Shown: positions 33,520-44,725 of the stretch, in pieces
Position numbering within the stretch: the stretch's first letter is position 1
Layout: each line of letters begins with the position of its first letter
Origin: Tragulus kanchil
Taxonomy: Eukaryota > Chordata > Mammalia > Artiodactyla > Tragulidae
NCBI GenBank assembly: GCA_022376925.1
Contig: JAIOJX010000032.1
Location: forward strand, 173,563,979-173,627,978
DNA length: 64,000 nucleotides
Direction: 5' to 3'
Program-made: the position numbers and the translations under genes
The notes under the pieces: generated by a model
What the model saw: the letters and a program-made list of their open reading frames with translations, nothing else
Database searches by the model: none
What the model was told of the DNA's origin: nothing

Positions 33520-34430
33520 TTGTTCAGTCACCAAATCATGTCCAACTCTTTGACATCCCATGGACTGTAGCACAGCAAGCTTCCTCGCCCTTTACCATCT
33601 CCTGGAGTTTGTTCAAACTCATGCCCATTGACTCATGACCGTCTCATCCTCTGTCAGCTGCTTCGCTTCCTGCCCTCAACCGTTCACAGCATCAGGGTCT
33701 TTTCCAGTGAGTTCCTCTTCCCATCAGGTGGCTAGCTTCAGCATCAGTCCTTCCAGTGATTATTCAGGGTTGATTTCCTTTAGGATTGATCTCCTTGCTG
33801 TCCAAGGGACTCTCAAGAGTCTTCTCCAGCACCACAATTCGAAAGCACCAATTCTTTGGCCCTCCGCCTTCTTTATGGTCCAACTCTCACATCCATACAT
33901 GACTGCTAGTAAAACCATAGTTTTGATTATATGTATCTTTGTTGGCAAAGTGATGTCTCTGCTTTTTAATAAATTGTCTAGACTTGTCATTGCTTTTCTA
34001 TCAAGGAGCAAACATCTAAGTTCATGGCTGTAGTCACTGTCCACAGTGATTTTGGAGCCCAAGAAAATAAAATCTGTCACTGTTTCCATTTTCCCCCTAT
34101 CTGTTTGCCATGAAGTAATGGGACCAGATGCCATGATCGTAGTCTTTTGAATGTTAAGTTTGGGGTTTTTTATATATTTTTTAAATTTTACTTATGTATT
34201 TGGCTGAACTGGGTCACAGTTGCAGCATATGAACTATTAGTTGCGGCAGGTGGGATCTAGTTCCCTGATCAGGGATTGAACCCAGGCCCCCTGCACTGGG
34301 AGCCAGAGCCTTCACCAGTGGACCGCCAGGGCAGCCCCTGCCTGTTGAGTTTTAAGCCAGCTTTTCGCTCTCCTCTGTCACCTCATCAAAAGGCTCTTTA
34401 GTTTTGCTTTCTGCTGTCAGGGTGTCATCT
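33520..34430 (-). mobile_element. BovB LINE 3' region, split by a SINE
   Basis: Inverted BovB. The minus-strand reading contains 'WTARRSILKEINPE', 'YGCESWTIKKAEGQRIGAFE' and 'KITVDSDYSHEL', the RT C-terminus, with breaks. A SINE interrupts it at about 34165-34337; BovB resumes 'ttgagttttaagccagcttt'. Confidence 0.92.
34165..34337 (-). mobile_element. tRNA-derived SINE inside BovB
   Basis: 'tttggctgaactgggtcaca', 'tgggatctagttccctgatc', 'ggaccgccagggcagcccc'. Imperfect flanking repeat 'gttRagttt'. Confidence 0.88.
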
Positions 34431-35462
34431 GATTCATGTTACAGGACTTCTAGCGGCCCAGTCTTGAGCTGCCTATCGTCTGCCTCCTCTCCCTGCCACC
34501 ACTGGATCCTGTCCCGAGCCCTCTCCAGCTGCAGCCTGCCAGCTCCTTCCCACTGCCAGGCCTGTGCTGGTTCTCTTCACGCTTCTCTCCCTGGTCGGGA
34601 GCCGTCTCTTCCCCGTCTTTGGAGGCATGACCCCACAGCCTGAGGGCTTCCCACCCCCACCACGGTTGTTCCCTCCCTTCCCCGACATCCATATGAGTGG
34701 TACCTAGAATGCTGAGCCCTGAGCGTGGCCCAGGAGGGACCTCCCTTCCCCAGAGAGGGGACAGATGCGCTGACAGAAAAGGGGCTAAATAAGAATGTCA
34801 AAAGCAAATTTTTCTCCTTTCCTAGCAATACTCCCCTTCCTCACCCCAGCTATGCGCTGGACCAGGGTTTCTGCCCCCTGGGGTCTTCGTACCTCTGGAG
34901 GCTTGCTTGTGGGAAGGTGGGATGGGAGACCTTGGCCACCTGCGCCCCTCAGGGAAGCCCTGGGTTTGGGCGGGGTTGGGGCAGAGGGTCAAGGCAAGGA
35001 TTGGGCTGAGCTGCCTTGGTCGGTGGGGATTGGGGTGGGAGGGTTTTGGGGCAAAATGTCAAAGGCCAGTGGCCATGGTGACCCAACCAGAGTTGGAGGG
35101 GTTGGTGGCCCTTCCAGGCAGCTGGGGGCGCAGGCGGGCCTTGTTGGTGGAGGAGGGTGAGCCTCAGCCCTAATTTAAAACATTAAATTTAAAACGTTAC
35201 ATTAGATGACATCTGAAAAAAAAGTCAAAGCCTGAAGGCTGAAAATTCTGTTTTATAGCCTGGGAGATAGGTCAGTGTCTCTCAATTATATTATATAATT
35301 GTATATAATATATATAATGATATGTAATTATGTATTATAACCTCAGATAGCCCTAAGGAACTGTTCCAAAGAGGTGAGGGAGGAGCCAGGATGTATAGGA
35401 ATTCTTGCTGAAAATAAAAATGTAGTCAAACATCAAACGAATACTGCTAATAACAAAAACCA
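34431..35462. other. Intergenic single-copy sequence; AT-rich tract at 35284-35345
   Basis: GC-rich to about 35160, then AT-rich. 35284-35345 is an imperfect (TA)n-like tract ('tataatatatataatgatat'). No gene recognised. Confidence 0.45.
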
Positions 35463-35590
35463 GGCATCTCAAGTTAATGACTTTAGTGTTTAATCCTCAG
35501 TCAGGGAACTAGATCCCACATCCGCAACTAAGACCTGATGCAGACAAATAATTTTAAAAAAGAAAGCATTCCCAAGTTAATGATTTTAGT
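35463..35590 (+). mobile_element. 5'-truncated SINE with unusually long direct repeats
   Basis: 'cagtcagggaactagatccc', 'caactaagacctgatgcaga', A-rich tail. Flanked by an imperfect repeat of about 24 bp ('caagttaatgactttagtg' at about 35469-35487 and 'caagttaatgattttagtg' at about 35573-35591). Confidence 0.7.
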
Positions 35591-35757
35591 GCCTTTCTAT
35601 GTATAGGAAGATGCAAGAGTGTGGACTCGTTGAAAGTATTCCTTGGATAGGCGTCTTAGCTATTTTGGGCCCGTAGCCAGTTTTTCTCCGTCTTGAAGAA
35701 ACGGCAGGGCTGCCGGCAGCGGCCGCCGGCTTAACGGCAGGCCGCGTTCTTTGCCTG

Positions 35758-35957
35758 GGGCTTCCCAGGCGGCACGAGTGTGAAGAATCTGCCTGGCAAC
35801 GCAGGAGATGGAAGAGATGGGGTTCAGCTGATCCCTGGGTCGTCGGGAAGATCCCCCGGCAGAGGAAACAGCAGCCCACTCCCGGAGAATCCCAGGGACG
35901 GAGGACCCTGTGGATACCAGTCTGTGGGGTCACAAAGAGTCAGACGCGACTGAACAC
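35758..35957 (+). mobile_element. Bov-tA SINE
   Basis: 'ggggcttcccaggcggcacg', 'gggaagatcccccggcagag', 'cacaaagagtcagacgcgac'. Confidence 0.88.
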
Positions 35958-37140
35958 TGAGATTCTTCGTTTACTGCAATATCAGCCAATGTTTTTTGTC
36001 CATATAGATATATTTTATCCTTTTAAGGGATCTGGATTTGTTTGAGCTTGCATCTGGCGCTTTAGACCACTCGGGGATCCCGACAGCTTCAGCGATCTGC
36101 ATTTGTAAAGCTCAGGGCTGAAGCATGAAGATAACAAAACTCTGTAAAAAATAAAATAAAGTAAAAAAAAAAAAAAATCCTGGTCCTACAGGCCTTCCTT
36201 CGGGAGTAACCCCAGCTCCCCCTCTTGGGGAGCATTCTTCCCTGGCTTCTCCAGAGCCTTTGCTTGTGGAAAAGGACACACACACACACAGAGCAAGGTG
36301 CTAGTCTCCCAGCTGCACTCTCAGACACACACTCACCAGGACATGCAGGGACCCTGGGGCACCAGGGCCACGCCGCCGGCACAAGGACGCTCTCGCAGCG
36401 CAGCGAGCAGGTCAGGATACTTGTGGTGTGGGCGTCTGTAGGCAGACACCTCTCCAGCAATCAACCTACATACGTTTTATTTTTACAGGTTTTGCATAAG
36501 AAACTTCACCTCCTGTTCCGGCCCTCTTCCCCGCCGCGCCAACGACAGGCATTTCACGTTTCCCGCCTGTCTTTGGGGCTGTGGATGAGGCCGGTGGCTA
36601 GGGGCAAGGTGGCCCACGTCTAAAGGCTTCACAGCTGACAACCCATCGCCAGGGCTGTTTGGTGATGGGGTGACCTCGGTGTGGGCATGGGTTAGGATTC
36701 AGGAAGATGCCCTGGGAGTGAGGGCAAAGTCAGAGGCCCACGGCTGGCTTGACGTTCTTGAGGGACGTGTCTGAGGCCTTGAGGGTGATCTGTGGGCCAC
36801 AAACATGGATTGGCCCCAGAAAATACAACCATGTCGAGCTGCAAATAGACCCTGGAAACACCCCTAAGGAGAGTGTTCTCCCATATTCGGGGCTTGGAGT
36901 CTACCTGATCACGTGGGGGCCCAGCCCCTCTGCCTACACTTCCACGGTTACCTCCATTCTGTTGAGTTCTAGAGAGTTCTCTTCAAAGCCACTATACCCC
37001 AGTGGGGGTGATCGTAGCCTCAGGAGAGCCCACGGGGGCCTGATGGACTGACACTGACTTCTGCAGGCTGCGGGGCGGGGGTGCTGTTGTGGGGGGAGCC
37101 CTGGGACCCCAGCTCCAGATCCAGCTGGGACGGTGTTGGC
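35958..37140. other. Intergenic sequence with A-rich and (CA)n tracts
   Basis: An A-rich tract lies at 36147-36178 and a short (CA)n at 36269-36289. No exon or recognised repeat otherwise. Confidence 0.4.
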
Positions 37141-37144
37141 AGAG

Positions 37145-37965
37145 GAGGTGAAACCACACAACTCAGATGGAGTTGGACCCCAGCCAAGACCCAGATCAGG
37201 ACTCGAACCCACTGCCCTTTAATTAAAATTGCGCACCTGGTCTCAGAACGTAATGAAGCTCAGGTCCTGTATGTTTTGTCACAGAAAGAAAGCAGTGAGA
37301 GACAAAGTGAGGTAAAAGTGGATGTATTTAGAGAGATACACCTTCGAAAGGATGCGGTCTCTCTCAAAAGGCAAGATGGGCCGTGGGAGAAACACATTCC
37401 ACAGAATGTGGACCATCTCGGAAGGCAAGAGGCCCTGAAATACGGGGCAGTTAGTTTTTATGAGCTGGATAATGAGTGGGAGACTTCCCTGGTAAAGAAT
37501 ACACCTGCGATGCAGGAAAGGTGGGCTTGATGCCTGGGTCAGGAAGATGCCCTGGAGAAGGAAACGGCAGCCCACTCCGCTATTCTTGCCTGGGGGAATC
37601 CCATGGACAAGAGGAGCCTGGCGGGCTACGGTCCATGGAGTTGCAAGAATCAGACACGACTTAGTGACTCAGCACAAATCTCCCACAATGAGTGGGAGGT
37701 TTACTCCAACTATTTTGGAAAAGGGGCAGAGGTTTTTAGGAATTGGGCCAATGCTCACTTTCTGGCCCTCTGTGGTTGGTCCCCGGACCGGCATGGCGCC
37801 ACAGCCATGCCCTTTAGCTGATGGGTTACAATCAGCCTGTGATGAGGCCGGAAGTCAAGTCTTCTGCCGCCTTGGACTCAGTTGGTTCTAACCAGTTTAT
37901 GCCTTATCTTCAAGGACGACGCCATTCTTTTAGAGATTGTTCTCCGCCCCTTTCTCTCCTGTTTC
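37145..37965 (+). mobile_element. ERV LTR-like element, split by a Bov-tA
   Basis: It shares block order with 43275-44560: 'cacctggtctcagaacgtaa', 'agtgagagacaaagtgaggt', 'gtggaccatctcggaaggca', 'ttggttctaaccagtttatg'. It resembles a ruminant solo LTR. No viral genes are present. Family assignment is from resemblance only. Confidence 0.5.
37471..37698 (+). mobile_element. Bov-tA SINE with 12-bp TSD inside the LTR-like element
   Basis: 'acttccctggtaaagaatac', 'aagatgccctggagaaggaa', 'gcaagaatcagacacgactt'. Flanked by 'aatgagtgggag' at 37471-37482 and 37687-37698. Confidence 0.92.
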
Positions 37966-38490
37966 AAAGGCACTTAGAGGTCTCACACACCCTGAAGAAG
38001 AACTAACTGCAGAAGGCATCTCTGCAGGCTGCCAGCTCCAGGAGCAGGAAGGCCCCACCTTGACCGACCGCAGACGGGTGCGGAGGGAGATGGGAGAGGA
38101 TTCAGTCTGCAGCATGCCCACCCTGGACCACCCCCGTGCCTGGCTGCCAACGGTCACACCTGGGCCTGGGCTGGGGCTCCAGCCCTGGAGACTGAGAACC
38201 TTCCAGAGCTCTGATCTGAAGCCTCAGCTCCATGGAGCATGCGTAGGCCAGACGGGTGTCGGCTGGAACCTGTGCCTCCACTCCGCCAAGCCTCTGTTCC
38301 TCCGCTGTCCACGGCCGGCGGGGGCGGGGGTCCCACAGCTTCCCGTTGGCCCAGGGGATGCGCTGGCCTGGTTTGGGGCAGCGTCTGACTTCTGGCTTGG
38401 AGCTGACTCAGGCCCATGGGGCTGGCACTGTACCCCATGCTCCAAACATCTGTCCACACCTGATCGGGCTCGCGCGCACGTGCACATATT

Positions 38491-38541
<51 letters not shown>

Positions 38542-39025
38542 CCCCCTGCCAAATCAGGGCAGAAGTCTCCAGTTGGTTTTATTTTTATCCGTCAGCCACA
38601 CGTTTGAAACAACTGAATCAGGGAGGTGTCATGAATTAAATCTCAACCACAGGGCTTGGGGCCTGTCTCGCTGCCCAGAATGCCGAGGGCCCCAGGAGCA
38701 GGCTTCCGCCAGCCCCGTGAGCAGCCTGGCTCTCCCACCTGGCAGGTGCCGCTGACGGGGGGCCTCCTGCAATGGGCCGGGCAGAGCCGAGCTGCCTCCC
38801 CGCTGGCCCATCTGTGTCCAGAGGCTGTGCTGCCCCTTGGGCGGGACAGGGCAGGCAGAGGTCACAGAGGCCGTTGCTGCTGAGGCTGAGCCTCATGCCT
38901 CAGGACAGGCCAACAAGTGGAGAGGCGAGCCGCGGGGCAGAGAAGAGCAACTTTCTTCAGCCAGCACCCTGGGCAAACGGTGCACTCGTGTCCTAAAGAA
39001 GCATCTTCCCCAAGCTGGAATTCGG
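37966..39025. other. GC-rich intergenic sequence
   Basis: A 272-codon open frame begins at 37937 and runs to 38755, but it passes through the GT/GA microsatellite (its residues include alternating Val-Cys and Arg-Glu runs). It has no domain and no splice context, so it is not called as a gene. Confidence 0.45.
38490..38539. repeat. Compound (GT)n(GA)n microsatellite
   Basis: About 22 nt of GT followed directly by about 28 nt of GA. Likely length-polymorphic. Confidence 0.95.
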
Positions 39026-39029
39026 GCTG

Positions 39030-39248
39030 CTTCCTTCTTTTTATTTAGCTGCACCACATCTTAACTGCGTCCTGCAGATCTTTCAATGGAGTGCGTAGAC
39101 TCTAGTTGTGGCATGTGGGCTTGGTAGTTGTGACACTCAGGCTTAGTTGCTGCAGGTCACATGGGATCTCAGTTCTCCCACCAGGATGGAACTTCTGTCC
39201 CCTGTACTGCAAAGTGGAATCTTAGCCGCTGGACCGCCAGGGAAGTCC
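39030..39248 (-). mobile_element. tRNA-derived SINE (ART2/CHR type)
   Basis: 'tttttatttagctgcaccac', 'gactctagttgtggcatgtg', 'ggaccgccagggaagtccc'. Confidence 0.88.
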
Positions 39249-40069
39249 CTGCAGGCTTCTCTTGCTCTGAAAGTGGGGGGCGTCAAGTCCTGGCTTCGCC
39301 AGACTCTGCAGAGATGTGCGGTTTTCTTCCCTCCTGCAGTCATTCACTGGTGGGCAGATCAGGAGGTTTCCTGTGAGCGGAGCAAAGGCAGTTCAGCTGT
39401 GTAACACTCATTACCTGGAAGGCAGGCTTCCCAGAGCTGGGCCACTGTGGCTGATTCAGGCTTATAGGCATCATCCCTTCGGGGCTTAACGTGTAATAGA
39501 CTGCAAAGACTCTTCTCGTTTATACGCTGACCAGTGCCTCCGGAAGAGGGTGGAAGAGAGACGAGCGTCTAGCTCAGGCTCGAGGTCCGGGAGCTTCTGG
39601 AGGAGGTGGTACTTGGGCTTGGCGCAAGGGGTTTGGAGAGAGACGCGGAAGGCACCGCGGTGAGGGACTGAGCACGGGGAGGGGGCGGGCGCGGGCTGGG
39701 GTGCGGCGGGAGGAGCGGCTCAGACTTGGCTGTGTGGGCAGAACTGGCCTGGTCTGGACCTGCTGGCTGGGCTGCGGGTGCACCGAAGAGGGAGTGAGGC
39801 CGGAGCGGGTGGGCCTGGCAGCGGCCCCAGGGCTTCCTGCGCAGCCTCGCCCAGCCGTCTGCCGCCAGGCCGACGTGTGTTCTTTTACACTAGCTTCTTT
39901 TCTGTCTCTTCTTCGAAGTTTTTTGCATTTTTCTCTTCACTGAGAGTGTCAGAAACCTCTTGATAGTCTTTCTAGAGGGTGATGGCTGGCTTTTTTCGCT
40001 GCAATTGTTTCCTTTCGTGTTCGCTTAAGTAAGAGGTAACGTATATTATATGCTCCGATGTTTGGAGAC
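39249..40069. other. Intergenic sequence with a CpG-rich core
   Basis: 39575-39860 is GC- and CpG-rich ('agggggcgggcgcgggctgg', 'gaggccggagcgggtgggcc'), flanked by AT-rich DNA. No exon recognised. Confidence 0.4.
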
Positions 40070-40620
40070 AGCTCCATGAAGTTTCACACTCATTCACCCC
40101 CGGGCTACCACAACCCGGTCCACAAGCCGACCACGCGCTTCCAGCCCCATCGGGCTCCGTTCTGTCCTTGAGGGAAACCACTCTTCTGACCATTAACCCC
40201 ATGGATTAGTTTTGCCTATTTTTTTTCTTTTTTACTTATTTATTTTTGGCTGTGCTGGGTCTCCGTGGCTGCCTGGGCGTTCTCTAGTTGCTGGGAGCAG
40301 GGGCTACTCTTCCTTATGGTGCACGAGCTTCTCATTCCAAGGGCATCTCTTGCTGGAGAGCGTGGACTCCAGGCACTTGGGCCCTATAGTTGTGGTGCAC
40401 GGGCTTCGTTGCACCACAGTCTGTGGAATCTTCCTGGAACAGGGATTGAACCCAGTGCTTCCTGTGTTGACAGGCAGGTTCTTAACCCCTGGACCAGCAG
40501 GGAAGCTCAGTTCTGCATATTATTGTACTCTACGTCAATGGAAACATATCATCTGTACGCTTTTGTGTATTTTCTTTGAAATAAACTTCAAAAAATCAGA
40601 ACAATTTTAGATTTAGAGTT
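40070..40620 (-). mobile_element. Old L1M fragment split by a SINE
   Basis: 'gaaaccactcttctgaccat' on the left, then 'tcaatggaaacatatcatct' and 'cttttgtgtattttctttga' on the right of the SINE, are antisense L1-like. Confidence 0.5.
40208..40520 (-). mobile_element. tRNA-derived SINE (ART2/CHR type), near full length
   Basis: 'ttatttttggctgtgctggg', 'tagttgtggtgcacgggctt', 'ggaccagcagggaagctc'. Imperfect flanking repeat 'agttYtgcMtatt' at 40208-40220 and 40508-40520. Confidence 0.9.
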
Positions 40621-41310
40621 CCTGGGAAGATAGTCATGCTGGTTTATATCATAGATTTGTTGCTATTAGTAACCATACAGTGATACATTATTACTAACTA
40701 GAATCCACACATAATTCAGATTTCCTCAGTTTTTCCCTGAGGTACTTTTCCTGTTCCGAAATTCCTTCCAGGGCACCAGAGGACCTTCAGTTGCTGTCTT
40801 TTCAGGGTCCTCAGCTGTGACAGTTTCTTCAACTCTGTTTTTGATGGTCTGGGCAATTTTTTTTTTTTTTTAAAGATTTATTTATTTTGGTGGGGGTGGG
40901 GTTGGGAGGGAGGGGAGCAGGCGGGCCACCTCCATTGGTCCTTCATTTATCTATTTTCATCCATCTTTGTTCTTTGGCTCCTGTGGGCCTCCCATCGCGG
41001 TGGCCTCTCTTGTCGCAGAGCGCCGGCTCTGGGCGCATGCGCTCCAGAGCTCCGGCTCGGTGATTGGACACATCGGTCCAGCTGCTCGGCGCCACGTGGG
41101 ATCTTCCCAGGCCAGGGATCAAACCGGCGCCCCTTGCACTGCAAGGCGGTGTCCTTACCCACTGGACCACCACGGAAGCCCTGAATTAGGAGCTTTTTTT
41201 CACTTATTACGTCTCCGAATTGGGATATATCTGCTGACATTTTTCTCATGATTAGACTCGAGTTATGGGTTTGGGAGGAAGACCATGGAGATGAGGTGTT
41301 GTAAATCTTC
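40610..41310 (-). mobile_element. L1M fragment split by a young SINE
   Basis: 'cagatttcctcagtttttcc', 'cctcagctgtgacagtttct', then after the SINE 'gacatttttctcatgattag' and 'tttgggaggaagaccatgga' are a familiar old-L1 antisense stretch. Confidence 0.6.
40855..41182 (-). mobile_element. Young SINE subfamily copy, full length
   Basis: 'aaagatttatttattttggt', 'gggggtggggttgggaggga', 'gcgcatgcgctccagagctc', 'ggaccaccacggaagccc'. Confidence 0.92.
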
Positions 41311-41374
41311 ACAGCAAGGACCCATACAGCCAGCTAGGTTTGTGGCTGTTGCTGCTGGCCTTGGTCACCGGCTG

Positions 41375-41475
41375 GGCTGTGATAATGAAGGAGGAGAGAT
41401 AATGAAGGACAGATAAACCTGGCATGCTGCAGCGCATGGGTCGAAAAGAGTTGGACACACTGAGCAAGGGAACAA
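41375..41475 (+). mobile_element. BovB 3' tail fragment
   Basis: 'gataatgaaggacagataaa', 'cctggcatgctgcagcgcat', 'gaaaagagttggacacactg'. Confidence 0.75.
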
Positions 41476-41477
41476 CA

Positions 41478-41757
41478 ATGTTGTGTTAGTTTCTGGTGTG
41501 TAGCAAAGTGAAAAGACTGTGAGTGTGTGTGTTCCTTTTCAGATTCTTTTCCATAATAGGTTATTAGAGGATATTGAATACAGTGCCCTGTGCTATACAG
41601 TAGGATACTGTTCTGTATTTTATATAGAGTAGTTTGTATCTGCTAATCCTAGACTCCTAACCTCGCTGCCTGTGCCCTTTTGTAACTATAAGTATGTTTT
41701 CTATGTCTCTGAGTCTGTTTCTGTTTTGTAAATACGTCCATTTAAATAATATTTCAG
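41478..41757 (-). mobile_element. L1 3' UTR fragment
   Basis: 'gttgtgttagtttctggtgt', 'gtgccctgtgctatacagta' and 'gagtagtttgtatctgctaa' are the artiodactyl L1 3' UTR in reverse orientation. Confidence 0.72.
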
Positions 41758-42017
41758 GGACTCCCCCGGTGGTCCAGTGGGTAAAGAGTCCGCCTTGCAG
41801 TGTACGGGGCGCTGGTTCGATCCCTGGCCCGGGAAGATCCCACATGCTGTGGGGCAGCAGGACCGGTGTGTCCAATTATGAGCCAGCGCTCTGGGGTGCA
41901 TGCGTCCAGAGCCGGTGCTCTGCAACGAGAGAGGCCGCTGCGATGGGAGGCCCACACAGGCCAAAGAATAAAGATCGATGAAAAATAAATGATGACTTAG
42001 AGGCGAAAAAAAAAAAA
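41758..42017 (+). mobile_element. Young SINE subfamily copy
   Basis: 'gggactcccccggtggtcca', 'gctggttcgatccctggccc', 'aggcccacacaggccaaaga', A-rich tail. Confidence 0.92.
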
Positions 42018-42731
42018 TGCCACTCTGCTTTGCCCATGACCCTCTAGCAACCCCTATGCAGCTGGTGTTTGGTTCTTCATAGTTTTGCCTTTTCCAGAAT
42101 ATTCCAAACTGGAACCATACAGTGTTTTCAGACTGGCTTCTTTCACTTGCCAGGGTGCGCGTAGGAGTCCTCCACGCCTAGCTCAGTTCTTTTTATCTCT
42201 GCATGGTACTCCAGGAGGTGGACGGGCACAGTCCTGTTGCCTACACCCTTGCCCAGTTTATTTTCTCCAGGAACGGGCTGCCCGGGCGGAGGCAGTCTCC
42301 TCGTGTCAACAGGACGCCAGTATGTCAGAGCATCAGAATTACAGCAAACAAAGACGTGTGCTGAATGATGGAGGCAAAGGCTGCAAAAGCGGATTTAACC
42401 CCGCCCACCCGCGAGCTCACCTCAGCTGCCAGCTCCTCGCCTGGCCACACCCCGCGCCATCCCCGCCCTCCTGTCTGCCATCCACACTCTCTTCGCCCTC
42501 ATGGCCCCTTCCCTCTCTTGGATCCCTCTCTTGGCCTCTCTTAGATCCCCTCCCCTCACCCCGTCCGGTGCGCTCACGCGCTCTTTGCTCACCTCGCTCC
42601 CCGGGCTGTGTCTGTGTACCCAGATCCCTCGTGGCGGCTCCTGTCTAAGCCCAGTGTGAACAAACCTGATCCTGCCTGGAATCCTCGCGGTCTGTCTCTT
42701 TTTTCCGTTTTCTTACAGTGAATACAACTGG
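42018..42731. other. Intergenic sequence, partly old L1-like
   Basis: 42070-42215 ('tccaaactggaaccatacag', 'gactggcttctttcacttgc') resembles antisense old L1. The remainder is C-rich and unrecognised; a 187-codon frame (42085-42648) crosses that boundary and is not called. Confidence 0.4.
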
Positions 42732-42999
42732 CCCTGTGATTTTTTTTTCCAGTTTGGCCTTCATTTTTATTTATTTATTTTCATCCATCTTTATTCTTCA
42801 GCCTGGGTAAGCATCGCATTGCAGGAGCCTCTCTCATTGCAGAGCACTGGCTCTGGGTGCATGTGCTCAGGGTGCTTGTTCCTAATTGGACTCTCCGCTG
42901 CACGTAGAATCTTCCCGGGCCAGGGATTGAACCGGCGCCCCTTGCACTGCAAGGCGGTGTCCTTACCCACTGGCCCACCAGGGAAGCCCCCCCTGTGAT
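42732..42999 (-). mobile_element. Young SINE subfamily copy with 9-bp TSD
   Basis: Poly(T), 'tttcatccatctttattctt', 'gccagggattgaaccggcgc', 'cccaccagggaagccc'. Flanked by 'ccctgtgat' at 42732-42740 and 42991-42999. Confidence 0.9.
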
Positions 43000-43047
43000 G
43001 TTTTGACATCATTTGAAGGAATCCTTGGGGAAGATGATAGAAGACGC

Positions 43048-43170
43048 TTTTTATTTATTGTTTATTTGGTTATGCTAATTCTTAGTTGCAGTTCCCTGAC
43101 AAGGCTGAACCCTGGTTCCTTGCGTTGGGAGCATAAAGGCTTAGCCGCTGCACCACCAGGGAAGTCTCTA
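43048..43170 (-). mobile_element. tRNA-derived SINE, short
   Basis: 'ttattgtttatttggttatg', 'cttagttgcagttccctgac', 'gcaccaccagggaagtctc'. Confidence 0.82.
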
Positions 43171-43590
43171 GAAGCAGCTCTTAGAGAGTAGGGCATACAG
43201 TTTCCCTAGCCGCATGGAAGACACTTTATTGTGAGAATAGGAAGGAAAGACACAAGTAGCAAGTATCAGGTGTCCTTCTGAAACCGTGTAACTCAGATTG
43301 GAACTTGAACTTGACCATGGTCTTTAACCGAAATCACACACCTGGTCTCAGTACTTAATGAAGTTCTGTTTCTTGATGTCCCATTGCGGAAAGAATTCAG
43401 TGAAAGACAAAGTGAGGGCTAAGAAGTGGATCTATGTAGAGGGGAAACACTCCACAGACAGCATGTGGGCCATCTCAGAAGGCGAGAGCAGCCCCGGGGT
43501 ATGGGGTTAGTTTTTATAGGGGTAGGCAATTCCTTAGGCTAAGGCGAGGAGGGAATATTCCAGCTATTTTGGGGAAGGGAGGGGGATAGC

Positions 43591-43836
43591 GTGGGCTTCC
43601 CAGGTGGCCCCAGTGGTAAAGACCCCGCCTGCCAATGCAGGGATGTAAGAGACTCGGGATGGATCCCTGGGTGGGGAAGATCTCTAAGGAGGGCTTGGCA
43701 ACCCACTCCAGTATCCTTGCCTGGAGAGTTCTGTCGCGGGGGAGTGCCATGGACAGAGGAGCCTGGCGAGCTACAGGGTGGCAGAGAGTCAGACACGACT
43801 GAAGCAACTCAGCACACAGGCACGCACGAGGGGGTG
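43591..43836 (+). mobile_element. Bov-tA SINE in the LTR-like element
   Basis: 'gggcttcccaggtggcccca', 'gaagatctctaaggagggct', 'cagagagtcagacacgactg'. Confidence 0.88.
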
Positions 43837-44169
43837 GCATCCTCGCCAGCTCAGTGGACGTGAGTTTGAGAAGGCTCAGGGCGACGGCGGGGAACAGGGA
43901 AGCCGGTGTGCCTCAGTCCATGGGGCCGCAGAGTCGGACACGCCTGGGCCACTGGACAACCATCACAGGGGCTTTCCAGGAATCGGGCCATCGTCCATAT
44001 TTGGACCTTTATGGTCGACCTTGGGACTGCCGTGGCTCATTTGGGTGTGTCATCTACTTTGTTGACGGGCTACAGTGAGCACATACTGAGGCTCAAGGTC
44101 TAGTGGACATTGACTTGTTCTCCATCTTGGACCTATTTGGCACTAATCAGTTTATGCCGTGTCCTCAGG

Positions 44170-44529
44170 CTATGTCATTCTCTCTCTCTTTTTTTTTTTA
44201 TTAAAAAAAATGGGGGGGGGGCTGGTGGGTGGGGTGGGGAGGGAGGGGGGCAGGCGGGCCACTTCTATTGGTCTTTCATTTGTCTCTTTTCATCCATCTT
44301 TTGTTCTTTGGCCCGTGTGGGCCTCCCATTGCCGTGGCCTCTGTTGTCGCAGAGCACCGGCTCTGGGCGCATGCGCTCCAGAGCTCTGGCTCAGTAATTG
44401 GACACATAGGTCCAGCCGCTCTGCGGCACGTGGGATCTTCCCAGGCCAGGGATTGAACCAGCGCCCCTTGCACTGCAAGGCGGTGTCCTTACCCACTGGA
44501 CCACCAGGGAAGCCCCTATGTCATTCTCT
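44170..44529 (-). mobile_element. Young SINE subfamily copy, full length, with 14-bp TSD
   Basis: Poly(T), G-rich 'gggtggggtggggagggagg', body 'gcgcatgcgctccagagctc', head 'ggaccaccagggaagcccc'. Flanked by 'ctatgtcattctct' at 44170-44183 and 44516-44529. It lies in the LTR-like element. Confidence 0.95.
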
Positions 44530-44574
44530 TAAAGGTCGTGGCCTGCCCCTTGCTCCCTGGTTCACTTCTGTTGT

Positions 44575-44725
44575 TCAGTGGTTACGTGGTGCCCCAGTCT
44601 TTGCGACCTCATGGACTGCAGCACACCAGGCTGTATTCCCTTCTCCAGGGGTCTTCCCAGCCCAGGGATCGAACCCCTGTCTCCTGCATTGCAGGCAGAT
44701 TCTTAACCATCTGAGCACCACAAAA
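44575..44725 (-). mobile_element. Bov-tA SINE with internal deletion
   Basis: 'gcgacctcatggactgcagc', 'ccttctccaggggtcttccc', 'ctgcattgcaggcagattct', 'accatctgagcaccac'. The middle of the body is missing. Confidence 0.85.

Larger units (their letters stand above)
43275..44560 (+). mobile_element. ERV LTR-like element, split by two SINEs
   Basis: Same block order and orientation as 37145-37965: 'cacctggtctcagtacttaa', 'agtgaaagacaaagtgaggg', 'gtgggccatctcagaaggcg', 'taatcagtttatgccgtgtc'. A Bov-tA and a young SINE are inserted. No viral coding sequence lies between the two elements. Confidence 0.5.

Noticed and set aside
37937..38755. 272-codon open frame, the longest on the plus strand
   Set aside because: It reads through a GT/GA microsatellite, giving Val-Cys and Arg-Glu runs, and has no domain or splice context.
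37145..44560. A complete endogenous provirus between two LTR-like elements
   Set aside because: The interior has no gag, pol or env similarity and consists of L1M, SINEs and single-copy DNA.
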